64,000 nt of DNA from positions 2,634,380-2,698,379 of the forward strand of contig NC_030988.1 in NCBI RefSeq assembly GCF_000149955.1, read 5' to 3'. Position numbers and translations under genes: made by a program. Shown here one piece after another: positions 10,561 through 20,748 of the stretch. How positions within the stretch are numbered: position 1 is the stretch's first letter; each line of letters begins with the position of its first letter. The DNA is from Fusarium oxysporum f. sp. lycopersici 4287. Its lineage: Eukaryota > Ascomycota > Sordariomycetes > Hypocreales > Nectriaceae. Under the pieces are notes generated by a model. It did no database searches, was not told the origin of the DNA, and saw only the letters and a program-made list of their open reading frames with translations.

Positions 10561-12592
10561 GATCAGGCCCGGGCATCCAGAATAAGCTTTTGCAAATGCT
10601 TAGGATGCAGACGAGGCACACGGAGTTAACCAGATACGGCATCAAACATGAATGGTGGTCGCAGCAGCCCAGAAAGCCGTGGAGGTTATTGATCATCTGC
10701 AGACATCTATTTGGGTCTATGACGCGGAGTATAGGCTACTCTTGTACTGATCACCGCTTCCCCACCACTCACAGCTAACCCTGGTCCGTCCCCGCTCCAT
10801 TGTCACCATGCCATTCCTGACCTCGGCTCTTTCCCACCGTTACCCGCTTTGACCCTTATTCCTGAATCCAGGGCTTGCGAGGTTTAAGAGCCACAATGCA
10901 GCTTGTTTTGCTAGGGGGTGGCGCAGTGGAGCGAATCCTTCTGTCTCTTCGTTGCTTCTCTTGGTAATTGGTAGGTTTCAATATCATTCATATTGGATGT
11001 CGTGCTTCAGAATACCACAGGTCGCATCCTAGGTGTAGGATACAAGGTTGCTGCTGGTGCTGAAGCCCCCTGCCCTCCGCTAGCCCCAATTTACTGATGC
11101 CTGAACCTCAGACCCCAACGTTTCAAGCGATATCGTGCAGCGTCGGGTTGAAGGCAGAGGTTTGATAGACAGCTACCCTACTGTTCGACGTAACTCTGAT
11201 CTGCCATGATCAAATGGTAAGTAATATCCATAGATAACCTCATCCACGGCCGTTGGTCTTACAGTCAATGAGGCCATGGAGCATCTACAACCCCTTTCCG
11301 TACGTACTCTGGCGCCGATGCTGCCGCCCGGGTAAGCCCAACAGCATCTCACTATCAAGATCCCTCATACGAGCTAAGATGGCGTCATGGCTAAACACAG
11401 CGATGGGTGACTGCCAAAACTGCCGTGCTACTGAATGAGACCTAACACCGTATTGTGATGGTGGTAGAAGCCCTAATCTGGACTAGAGTTTAGGACGGAG
11501 GGGAGGGGAGACTGGTGAAACCTAACGCCCGTACATTCTCTTTGGTCCCGTCCCCACCCAATTTTTTCCCAGCGACCATTCGGTCTTGTTTCGAGGGCCT
11601 GGAGTCTGGAGGCTAAAAACGAAGACCAAACGTCAAATCCTTCACAACCATCCCAGGTCTACAGTATTTGATAAATACTGCTTCTCCAATGTCTCGAGAA
11701 ATATGACATATCAATTATAGCAAATCCGGGTAGTCATGGTTAAAGATGCGTCGCTCACCGACTCTATTTGACTGTCGTCACAGAGCTCAATCATTAAGCC
11801 ATCCCCACTTTTGCGCACAAACATTATGGCAGCTGGATAGCCATGTTCGCTGGGACTGGCACGAATTTCGTAAGCGCTGGCTTCCTAAAATGTAGCCCCG
11901 GGCCCCTCAGCCGCATCCCTAATGGCTCAGAAATACTCAACCAATAAGGTTGATTCGCCTGTGAGAAGGTTATTTTTTTTGCGGAATGACCGTTGCGGCC
12001 CGTGCCTCAGTCTAAGCGCGCCCGCCACTCATAGGTATTTCAGAGTGAAAAATCACAGAAATAGTACAGTAAAGCAAAGACGTTTAGACTATGCCACTAA
12101 GGATCTTGGATATGCCCTCGATAAGCCAGGAATAACCAAATCGCGACATTATAGACCTAGTTGAAGGTATCGGGCTCGCATAGTAGGCATAATGCGGTAT
12201 CGGCTGCGCAGTAATGGATGAATTTAGCATGTAAGCCTCTTGAGCCACTTACCTGTTGCTAACCAAGTATGAGCCAGGATGCATTGGACTTTCCACATGC
12301 ACGATTTGGTCACCAAGGTGTCACTCATACCGCTTTCCAACGAATAGCAGCTGCTTTGCTTTGAGGTAGGATTTGGATTAGGAGACGAAGACACAGAACC
12401 ACAAGATGCGCGCTGAATCCAACCAGCAAGAGGACTCAATACAAATATGCAATGTCTGCCTCAGTCCTTTGCGGCTGTTCAGATAACCTTTGCTCTATCA
12501 CGGTAGCTGATCATCCTCACTGAGATTCGTCACCTTCTTGATCAGACCGGACAAAAGAGACATCTTGATCCTTTCCAATCTTTGAAGCCAAT
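10561..12592. other. long intergenic stretch, no gene recognised
   Basis: Two kilobases with only short frames. A minus-strand segment at about 11260-11200 reads VRPTAVDEVIYGYYLP, which vaguely recalls a cytochrome P450 beta-strand motif, but nothing supports it on either side. The last few hundred bases are the presumed promoter of the next gene. Confidence 0.45.
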
Positions 12593-14266
12593 ATGAAGGT
12601 CTCTAGTGGGGTGCATGCTTGCCTCCTTGGCGTTCTTACCCAGCATGTTGCGCAATCATGGGCGCTACTAGGAGAGGCGAAAGCAATGGTTGAAGACTCT
12701 ATGGAGTGGATGGACAAGTTCTACGACCCGAAGATCTCACAGCTATATGACCTCGAATCTAAGGCGGCAATGAACCACGAGACACTAGCCTCTACATGGT
12801 ATGCGGTCGGACTTCTTGCACGGAACGGCAACGGTGACGCCTCAAGGGCTGAGGATGTCATAAGATACGTCATCAAGGACCAGCATGACAACCCCAAAGA
12901 CTTGTGGTATGGCGACTATACGCGAGAGCCGGAGGAGCCAACTGTTGGAACACCATGGTACCCTGCCCGCATGTACGGATCGTGGGACCCGAACTGGCGA
13001 GGCTTCGTCGGTCTCAGCTTCATCACGATATACGAAGAGTTCGGTGACCTGTTGTCTGACGATTTGAAGGGGCTTATACTGGAAAGTCTACGTAACTGCA
13101 GCATTGGCGGCTCATACCGCGAGGGTGGTGTGAACGGAGATAACCTCTATCCATCTTACAGTAACACTGCAATCATGCGTGCAATCGAGACAAGCTGGAC
13201 CGGTCGCCAAATAGGCGATGACAATATGACACAGGCTGGAGAGGATTATGCGAAGAAGATTATTGACCTCTTTGACTTGCATGATACGCTTTCTGAATTC
13301 AACTCAGCGACTTACACCGGCATTTCACTCTTTGGTCTTACACTATGGTGTAAGTATGGCCATGGGGATAGTATTCTCTCCCAAAGAGGTCCAGATCTCC
13401 TGCGCGGTGTCTGGAATTACACATCGCAACTGTGGAATCCGGGGATGCGGAACCTCGCTGGTCCATGGGACCGTTCATACACGTTCGACATGACCAAGTC
13501 TCTCGGCATCCTATCCCACTTTCTCGCACCCATTATCGGTAGAAAAGAGGCGGGTGTATGGCAGTACCCGGAAGTCATGAGCCATGCCCGTGACTGGGCT
13601 TGGGCGCCACTCATTGCCGTCCACTCGGAATTCCACAACTCATTGCTTTCGGAGGATCTTAAGGAGTCACTGAAGATATTTGATGGAGAGAGGACATACA
13701 AAGGGAAGGCCTACTATCCGCCCTACGACCTTGATACCCGTAATATCACGACGTGGCTCAGCGAGTCGCTGATGATCGGAGCTCAGTCGTATCGGACGCA
13801 GAGCGCAAACGGACCGTCGAATAACAAGGCCCAGTTCCATCCCGCTGTTGCACATTGGGCTTATGGAGATGATAGCATCGGATGGCTCAGCGTAAGTTAA
13901 TACGGCTTCAGAATTCACTCCTGTCTTTACTGACGCAACACCCAGCTCCGTCCTACTGAGGCCCACGTCCTGATGCAAGTCTCGCCAAAGAAGCTGAAAG
14001 TGACTTATCCTGAGGGGACCAGCAGTTCTGTATTCACTTTTGTGGCCTCTCCCTCACTTGCGAAGAGGGATGTCCAGTCGTGGGCTGACATTCAAGGCAT
14101 CTCGATATCTGTCTCTGGAAATGCAAATCCCGTGCCGAAGGTCACATTCGCTGGCCGATATGGTGGTTTAGGAAGTCCAATTTACGACTACAATTATTGG
14201 AGTTTGGTTCATACGATGCCTCCTGGATTTGAGGGCGCCCCTGAGATTATCATTGAGTTCGAATGA
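12593..14266 (+). CDS. conserved fungal protein of unknown function, possibly secreted
   Basis: Two exons are proposed: 12593-13891 and 13946-14266, with a 54-nt intron (GTAAGT, branch TTTACTGAC, CCCAG). They give 539 residues in one frame. The first 25 residues (MKVSSGVHACLLGVL then TQHVAQSWA) could be a weak signal peptide. The body is rich in Trp and Tyr with spaced helical segments (AMVEDSMEWMDKFYDP, SFITIYEEFGDLLSDDLK, STWYAVGLLARNGNG), suggesting an alpha/alpha-toroid-type fold. A short beta-rich tail begins at about residue 434 (AHVLMQVSPKKLKVTYPEG). I recognise the type as a conserved fungal hypothetical but not its reaction. No frameshift or internal stop is seen, so it is one of the intact non-transposon genes. 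Confidence 0.75.
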
Positions 14267-15754
14267 GACGTACCCTCAGAGGGATGAAGACCAACCGGTT
14301 CATTACACTGTTCGTAGGCACAAATATCCGTATCATAGATCTGTTATTGTGCTCTTCTTGTATAGACCTGACCCCTGAATTGATATCACTATGCCATATC
14401 ACTTTGCCCTTGCTCAATGAGACAGCGAAAGCATTCTCTTTGTTGTAGCCAAGTCCCTGGGCACCAATCTGACTTTCTTTGCTTTTGGTCTCGCTTGATG
14501 GTTTCCCTTGCTTAGCAAGCCCTCCAAAGGGTTCCAAGCCGTAGGATCAGATAATTCCGGGGCCGGGAGGATCTGGAAATGCGTGACAAGGTAGAGAATG
14601 ACAGTGCACAGCGCGCGCGAAGCAACATGACTGGCCACGCACATTCGACCACCCATTACCAATGCGAATTGTGTCAGCGAAGTGAACTGTATCACCAGAT
14701 AGCCACAGCTTTGGAATTTCAAACGTTTTGCCTGGCCTGTCTCTCTGTTGTCGTCGTCCGGACGAGGCGGGAACCACTGTGTAACGGTCGCACCTGTCAG
14801 ACATTACGTGTATTCGGTCCATTGATCCAGATTGATATATTTTCTGTCTATTACTATTTTGGTCGACTTGGAACCATTTGTTGCCTGACCTGGAAGAGAA
14901 AAATCGTTGACAGCTGATTCCAGCAATCCATGGTAGTTCAGCGGGAGGCGTTGGGGATTCCGTCGATGACCTTCCTTTGCATCTTGGATTAATCCACTGG
15001 TGCTTTTGGCACAATGAGCTTGAATCTTTGGAACCTGAGGCAGAAACGTGCCGCATATTCGACACTTGAGTCCATCCCGCTTTGGTGCACCAAGACAAAT
15101 AATGGGTTGGATTGTCGGCGGTGGATATTGTATTTGATCGAGCTAAGACTGGTTTTGTAATATATGGGGGAGTATTTGAATTGTTTTTGCTAGTTTGCGT
15201 CGGCTCTCCGCGTTTATGTCATGATGCCGTGTTCGCAAGTGCGTAGCAACTTCACCAGCAACGCACCCGAACTGACACACTTGACATATAAGGATTTTAT
15301 ATTGAGGAAGCAGAATGAACTGTTAGATTACATCAGACGAGCCTGATTCTATGTTAGAACTCATGGTCGTGGTACAGTAGTGATCGAAAAGTTGAAGTGC
15401 CACGGTCAAAATTCTAACTTCTCAAGAATTGCAGTCCCCCCCTTCTAAACGCTAGTTCCTCGCGCATGACGCGCCTAATCAGACAGGAAGCTTGGGGTTG
15501 AAAGGATTCAAGGCGTGGTGCTGCTGCAATTTGGCGCTATCGGAAAGTGGTAGGAAAATCCGCGACTCGCTTGTATCTACGGCCCGCTTATAAAGCAAGT
15601 TACTCCTGCACGTTTCCTGACCCGACCCCTGTCCGTCTAGTCGTGCTCCGATATTCCTCCACAGCAAGGCTTCCTGGCGCATTCCAAGCCGTCGTGTTCC
15701 CACAATCTTCCCAGCAGTTGACAGCGCAGCTCCTTTCTGGGAAGTTGAGGTCTC
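14267..15754. other. intergenic, no gene; contains copy of a dispersed short repeat
   Basis: No convincing gene is found. A segment at 14792-14840 (CACCTGTCAGACATTACGTG, then TATTCGGTCC) is nearly the same as 17025-17075 and recurs more loosely at 31011-31060. Minus-strand frames at 14547-15098 and 15479-15703 show no family signal. Confidence 0.45.
14792..14840 (+). repeat. dispersed repeat, copy A (short)
   Basis: About 50 bp matching the start of the longer copies at 17025 and 31011, sharing the core CATTACGT.TATTCGGTCCA.TGAT.CAGATT. Identity is lost to the right. Confidence 0.5.
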
Positions 15755-16717
15755 TTAGGCTAGTTTCCGTCGTGTAGCTTTAGCCATCTCACGAGCAATC
15801 GGAATGACGCTCTGCACTACCATATCCTACATTTGCAATTAGATATCGATTCAATATCAGAGATAGCTCAAGTCTTACAAAAACGGACTGTGATAACAGC
15901 CACGACAGTAGACGGAGGATTGAAGCGTCTTTGCCGGCCCAGACCACTCCGCCTGTGCCTTTTTCGACCTCACCGACTACTTTAGTCGCATACTGCTTCG
16001 CACTTATTCCATTCTCTTGCATGCGGCCATCAACAAGGCCATGAATGAAGTCCCTAATCTCAAAGTACTGGGAATAATCAGGTACATGGGCCGCATGATG
16101 TTCAGAAAAAAAAGTTGGTTTTGACCGCGGAGATAAGCAGGGTAATAGTACGAATTCCGGGAGGTTGAAGTTCGTGACGCCATGTCTCACTGGCCGAGAA
16201 AAGAGCAGCCTTGGAGCTGTTGTAAATGCCTAGGCTATTAGAAAATGGCTATAAAGAGAATCTGGCAATCACTCATGAGCGGCATAGGGGCGATTGCGTT
16301 AACAGAGGAATTGTTCACAATGCATCCTTTGGTCTTGATCAGAAGAGGGGCAAAGGCTTGAAGCATAGTCAATGGAGCCCAGAAGTTTAGTTCGAACAGC
16401 TTCTTGCTCTCCTCAATCGAAACATCCAAAGCCGGTAAAGTGTAGCCCCCGCCACTATTGTTGACGAGAACATCGAGCCCACCACCGGTTTGGCTCTTGA
16501 CGCTTTCAACAGCAGCGGCGATCGACTCCGTGGATAACACGTCTAGCTTCAGAACCGTGACATTTGCCGCACTGGAGAGACTCGGCGGCAATTTTGATGG
16601 GTTACGTGCAGTTGCGAAGACGTGGTAACCTTTGGCGTGAAACGCATCGGCCAATGCTCCGCCAATACCACCAGCAGAGCAGCCGGTGATTAGGACAGAC
16701 TTCCGTAGAGAATTCAT
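15755..16717 (-). pseudogene. AYR1-like short-chain dehydrogenase with one-base frameshift
   Basis: Exons are proposed at 16717-16273, 16229-15879 and 15826-15755, with introns of 43 and 52 nt. The product resembles the NADPH-dependent 1-acyldihydroxyacetone-phosphate reductase branch of classical SDRs. It has a cofactor loop TGCSAGGIGGALA, LDVLVNNSGG, a substrate Ser in IVNNSSV and the catalytic YNSSK (YxxxK), with a C-terminus MVVQSVIPIAREMAKATRR. The three exons total 868 nt. One base too many sits in a run of eight A (T on the coding strand) at 16106-16113. With seven the reading would be a clean 288 residues, the usual family length. As given, it stops within the TNFF segment. It could be a real null allele or a sequencing slip. 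Confidence 0.75.
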
Positions 16718-17024
16718 TGAAAAGGATTAAGTTATTAAGTCTCTGCAAGATAAATAGGTCAGGACTGTCAAGTCTCAGATACCATGATATGAAACGAATT
16801 CCTGAGCACTTTTATAGAAAGTTTATGGCGAACGCTGACAGGGGGCCCAACATCCGAAATCTGCGCCGAATCCGTGATAGTGACGCAAATACCGGCCGCT
16901 ATACTCGAAACGGCAAACAAAAAGTTGTCTTGGCACCCTGATTAACCCCACATTATGGGATTTGTCTGGGATTTGTCATCCGTTGTCGTTGTGCCAGGGT
17001 ATATATGCTCCGCCTTAAACCTTT
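16718..17024. other. short intergenic region
   Basis: Presumed promoter of the SDR gene to the left and flank of a repeat to the right. Nothing else is seen. Confidence 0.4.
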
Positions 17025-17190
17025 ACCTGTCAGGCATTACGTATATTCGGTCCACTGATTCAGATTGGTGTATTCAGGTTGTGCTGTTTTAAATCTACCC
17101 CTGAACTCTCTACTATTTACGTGCGAAATCTTAAAAGATCCCTGTTTGCACGTGAGACCCCAGCGTATGCCTTCTGTTCAACATTACCAC
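17025..17190 (+). repeat. dispersed repeat, copy B
   Basis: About 160 bp related to 31011-31180. It shares ACCTGTCAGGCATTACGTAT, ATTCGGTCCACTGATTCAGA, TTTAAATCT, TCCCTG.TGCACGTGA and ACCCCAGC. It lies directly upstream of the transcription-factor pseudogene, where the Zn2Cys6 exon would be expected, so it may mark the truncation point. Confidence 0.55.
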
Positions 17191-17288
17191 GTTAGGCAAA
17201 CAAAAGGGACGTGCCAAGACTTTCAATATGACAGGATCTGAATCCATCCGTCGATGCAGTCACGAGGAAGCTCATCAGAAGCCATGTC

Positions 17289-18534
17289 ATGCGAGGGAAG
17301 AAGAAAAAAGTTCGCCCAGACAAGGGTCAGCCAACGATCGGCAGGAGGGAAAGGACAATGGCTGTTTACACTCAGACAGCACGAATTAAGCTGGAAGAAG
17401 TGGGCAGCTTGTATACTTCACTAATACCTAGCCGTGTCGGCTCGGATTTGTCTTTTGCCGAGTTTGCTGCTGATATAGAGCTGCTGATGCTTTTAAACAT
17501 AGCTAAAGGTTCGTAACTCAGGTTTCCAAGAATCCTCCGCCTTACTGACATGAACTAAGTTACACCATTCGCAAGAAAGGTTATCTTCCCTCTAAAGGTG
17601 GCGATTGGCCTTCAGGAAGAGAACAATGAGGGACATTACCCCATTGCACGAGACGCTGTTGGTCTTCACATAACGGCGTTCGCAGTGGAAAGCTTCATCG
17701 ACAGGGTTCTTCGCCATCTGGAGAGTATCATCAATTTAGCGGCGTTGCTTCATTTCCAGAAAGGCCTGGCACTTCTGAAGTAAAGGCTTCTAGGGGAAGA
17801 TGAAGAACTAAAAGTTTCCGACTCTACAATCAGTGTGGTCTTGAAGCTTGCTGAAGCTGCACATTTCGATGGGGATTATCAGACATCAAAGCAGCATATG
17901 CAAGGCCTTCATAAAATGGTGGACCTGAGAGGAGGTATATATGTGTTCAGGGGCAAAGCCCTTGAAGTAGGGATGTTGAGGTAAACTATACCAACAACTT
18001 ATAGCCATCGGCTAAATACTGATCCTTCATAGGTGCGATCTTAGCATCGCGACGCACAATGGGTCGAGCTATGTGTTCTTCAGTCAGCATTCACAGCCGG
18101 TTCCGGATTATCCCCATAATCTACTGCGAGCTTGGGACGACAAGATGTGTTCCCAAGGGTACATTGAGATTTCTGAAAGCTTGGACAGCAGTTTGGCGAC
18201 ACTTTGGCGAGTTATGAGAAGATTTTGTGTGCTAGTGAATATTGGGACGCAGACTCAGCAGTTAATACGCCCGCAGACTATCCATGAAACGATGACTGCG
18301 GTAATGTATCGCCTGCTGCGCATGGACTTCACTGCCGGCTCGATCAATGAAGCTATACGACATGGGCTATTGGCCTTTTCTTACCATGTGTTCCTGCAGT
18401 GGCAAGATATCAAACTCCCTTACCATTGCTTTCCTACTATCTACAAAAACTGCGTACTGGGCCTCGAGCTTGTCGATGGGATATCTTCTCAGCTGATGAT
18501 TTGGCTCTTAATGACTGGAGCTCTTCAGGGTTGA
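17289..18534 (+). pseudogene. Fungal_trans_2-type transcription factor, 5'-truncated, with nonsense codon
   Basis: Three exons can be read: 17289-17508, 17560-17980 and 18033-18534, with introns of 51 and 52 nt that join in frame. The product is about 380 residues of the middle and C-terminal part of a fungal-specific transcription-factor domain, with the hallmark HMQGLHKMVDLRGG, MLRCDLSIA and RVGSDLSFAEFA. No Zn2Cys6 cluster is found upstream. Repeat DNA lies there instead. A TAA at 17781-17783 interrupts ALLK*RLLGEDEE. Relatives have Gln/Arg there, and CAA to TAA is a C-to-T change in a CpA context as made by RIP. The 3' end abuts a GTGGA/TCCAC-rich repeat. It is probably dead. Confidence 0.65.
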
Positions 18535-18536
18535 AA

Positions 18537-18675
18537 GCCACTCCACCCAATCCACGTAGTGGATCCACTCGTGGATTCCACTGTCCACTCCACTAGCAAA
18601 ACCCCAGTGGATTGACTAATCCACCGAATCCATCGGCGATGTCGTGGATGGATTGGGTGGATTTGGGTGGATTAG
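18537..18675. repeat. GTGGA/TCCAC-rich inverted-repeat element (hAT-like MITE remnant)
   Basis: About 140 bp holding some 13 copies of the pentamer GTGGA or its complement TCCAC. The left end CCACTCCACCCAATCCAC mirrors the right end GGATTGGGTGGATTTGGG. Clusters of short subterminal repeats in both orientations are typical of hAT ends. No clear 8-bp target duplication was found. Confidence 0.5.
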
Positions 18676-18691
18676 AAGTGGGGGTAGTTAA

Positions 18692-19165
18692 TGTTAGATA
18701 CGCGAGTAGGGTTAATATCCAATTAAAATAGGATTAATTTTCACACTTGAGGATCAATCTAGTCCCCAGGAGCTTCTGTCTCTGTTCTGTCCTTTTTTGG
18801 TGTTTTCCCCGCTACCCGGTATTGATATATCCGGGGACCCACAAAATACATGTTTCTTTTATCGAGGCGCTATCACTAATCCAACAGGAATGGGCTCCAC
18901 TTCCCTTATTGCAATATTATTCTTGTATCCAAAAGAGGGGTGAAACCCCTCTTTGACAGACTGATCAAAGAATCAAGTCGACGATCAATAACATCACAAC
19001 ATTCTGGTCCACACTTGGATACACTCACCCCATCGTATTCATGCGTATCTAACAACACCTAAAAGTACAGAACAGAGACAGAAGCTCCTGGGGACGAGAT
19101 TGATCCTCAAGTGTGAAAATTAACCCTATTTTAATTGGATATTAACCCTACTCGCGTATCTAACA
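18692..19165. mobile_element. long-terminal-inverted-repeat element, probably rearranged solo LTR
   Basis: The left 100 bp (TGTTAGATACGCGAGTAGGG ... CTGTCTCTGTTCTGT) recurs inverted at 19066-19165 with only two or three differences. TG...CA ends and an internal GCGTATCTAACA at 19043-19054 suggest a solo LTR (18692-19054) joined to an inverted copy of its own end. The internal stretch 18945-19029 matches 41966-42049 in inverted orientation at about 95% identity, so the family has other copies. Confidence 0.6.
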
Positions 19166-19617
19166 ATTCCCAGCCGCCAATCTAACAAAAGTTAGCCCCA
19201 CTTCTTAGGCATTTCTACACTTACACGCTGTATACACATGTATTGGCGGCTTTTTGCCCATACGTTGATGTACCTTAATGGCTGACGGAAGGTCGCAGTC
19301 CTCTTTATCCGCACTGGCGATATATCTCCACTTCTTCGATTTGCGCCCGGAGCTCTAGGCAGCACTGGTACTTCTGCATACCTCGCTTGTTCAGCCAGAA
19401 ACTGATTATAGGCCCATAAGACGGCATAATTCTAACAAAACATCTGCTTACGAAAACGCGGACACAAATTGAGCAATGAGTGGCACAGCATGGGCTTGAG
19501 GGAAACGAGGACGAAAAGCAGGCGTTGGATGTAAGCATTAGCGACTAGTGCCCTTTCAGTCAGAACAGAACAGGCTGCCCGTGGGGTAATAAATTGTCTT
19601 GTATTGTACACCTTCAG
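19166..19617. other. intergenic, no gene recognised
   Basis: The first 40 bases (GTTAGCCCCACTTCTTAGG) mirror 18672-18690, so the inverted repeat may extend outward. The remainder shows nothing. Confidence 0.4.
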
Positions 19618-20748
19618 TCATGCCGTTTGCTGTCTTCTCCCTTTCTTCATAAAATCCACTTGAAAATTCGCGTAAGAATTGTTATCCCAAAACTCTTGGC
19701 CACTCACCACATAACGAATGCAAAGAAACATGGGCTTATACTCAAGATCAATACATTCCGTCAAGTCGATTTTGAAGATGAACACATCGTAGTCTTGATT
19801 TCTTCCGCACTGATCGGCGTTATATATCGCCTCGGTTTCTGATACAGTCTTCCAATAGTCTAAAGTGTAGCGACAGGCAACCAATTTGTGAAAATCGAGA
19901 TTTGCTACTATAACACTTCCCATGATGGCTGTTTCAGGAGCCGAAAATATTATCTTGTCAAGCCTAACAGGCATCGATTGGCGAGCCACGGCATCTTGGG
20001 GAAAGTTGGGAGTGTTGATAGCCCAGTAGTACGAGGATGCTCGCCTGCAGGGCCATTCGTGATGAGAGGACGAGGAGACTTTGTCTCGACGCCAGTCATC
20101 AACAAGGGCCGAAATAGAATTGACTGCTGATGGACGATCGGTGCGGTAGAAGTGGCAAATTTGTTCCAGATCTGGTGCGAAATGCACCGTTTTGGTACAC
20201 GCAGATTTTCTGGAGCTCAGTCGACTGGGCTGAGGCAGAGCAAATCCCAAAGACTTGCTATGAGTGTTTCGGCCTGCTTGGTAATTCCCCACTTCGTCTT
20301 TAAGGAGCAGCCGCTCTGAATTTTGTGGCGACTTGTCGTCAGGTTTGCCAGGAGTAACACAAGACTCTAAGGGCTGGGAACACCAGCTACGGACCAAGTC
20401 TCTCCACTGATGAACCTCCCCGACTAGGGTTGGGTTGTTGAAAGGGATGGTGGAGAGATTGGAGTTGATATGAGGCTGGCAAGAATCCTGTTCTTCGCTA
20501 CCGTTACTTGCATTCAGCGAAGAGGACGGTAGCCGTTTGAAGAGCCCTTCGGCGACTGTTTTATTATCTTGCAGCGTTTTTGGGGTTGTTTCTTGCAATG
20601 TAGGAATATCTTGTCTAGACATAAGACTCTCAGGCCAGGTCCAGTGTTGCGTGAGGTTGTAAGATGCATTCTTTGTGACCTGGCGTCTGGCAGCTGTCAC
20701 ATACGACTCTCTCGACGCATTTTGGGGGGTGAATGCTGCAATAGACAT
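19618..20748 (-). CDS. CBM21 glycogen-targeting regulatory subunit of protein phosphatase 1 (Gac1-like)
   Basis: Single exon of 376 residues. The C-terminal 110 residues (about 257-366) form a CBM21 starch/glycogen-binding module: VRLDKIIFSAPETAIMGSV, ANLDFHKLVACRYTLDYWK, YDVFIFKIDLTECIDLEYK, GQEFWDNNSYANFQVDF. A PP1-docking RVxF-type motif, KTVHF, lies at 186-190, followed by APDLEQICHF. In yeast Gac1/Pig2 and animal PPP1R3 proteins this pairing brings PP1 to glycogen to activate glycogen synthase. The protein is short compared with the 600-800 residues usual in filamentous fungi and ends within ten residues of the CBM, so it may be a shortened paralogue. The frame is intact. The start MSIAAFTPQN is the first ATG of the frame. 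Confidence 0.8.
   Translation of the reverse strand: MSIAAFTPQNASRESYVTAARRQVTKNASYNLTQHWTWPESLMSRQDIPTLQETTPKTLQDNKTVAEGLFKRLPSSSLNASNGSEEQDSCQPHINSNLSTIPFNNPTLVGEVHQWRDLVRSWCSQPLESCVTPGKPDDKSPQNSERLLLKDEVGNYQAGRNTHSKSLGFALPQPSRLSSRKSACTKTVHFAPDLEQICHFYRTDRPSAVNSISALVDDWRRDKVSSSSHHEWPCRRASSYYWAINTPNFPQDAVARQSMPVRLDKIIFSAPETAIMGSVIVANLDFHKLVACRYTLDYWKTVSETEAIYNADQCGRNQDYDVFIFKIDLTECIDLEYKPMFLCIRYVVSGQEFWDNNSYANFQVDFMKKGRRQQTA

Noticed and set aside
11173..11358. Minus-strand frame with VRPTAVDEVIYGYYLP, recalling a P450 strand
   Set aside because: Only about 15 residues fit, and no heme-binding FxxGxxxC, ExxR or I-helix lies nearby.
14547..15098. 183-codon minus-strand frame
   Set aside because: Composition looks random, it overlaps other frames, and it contains a dispersed repeat.
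18692..19165. Telomere-like CCCTA within the inverted repeat
   Set aside because: Single occurrences only, no tandem TTAGGG array anywhere in the window.
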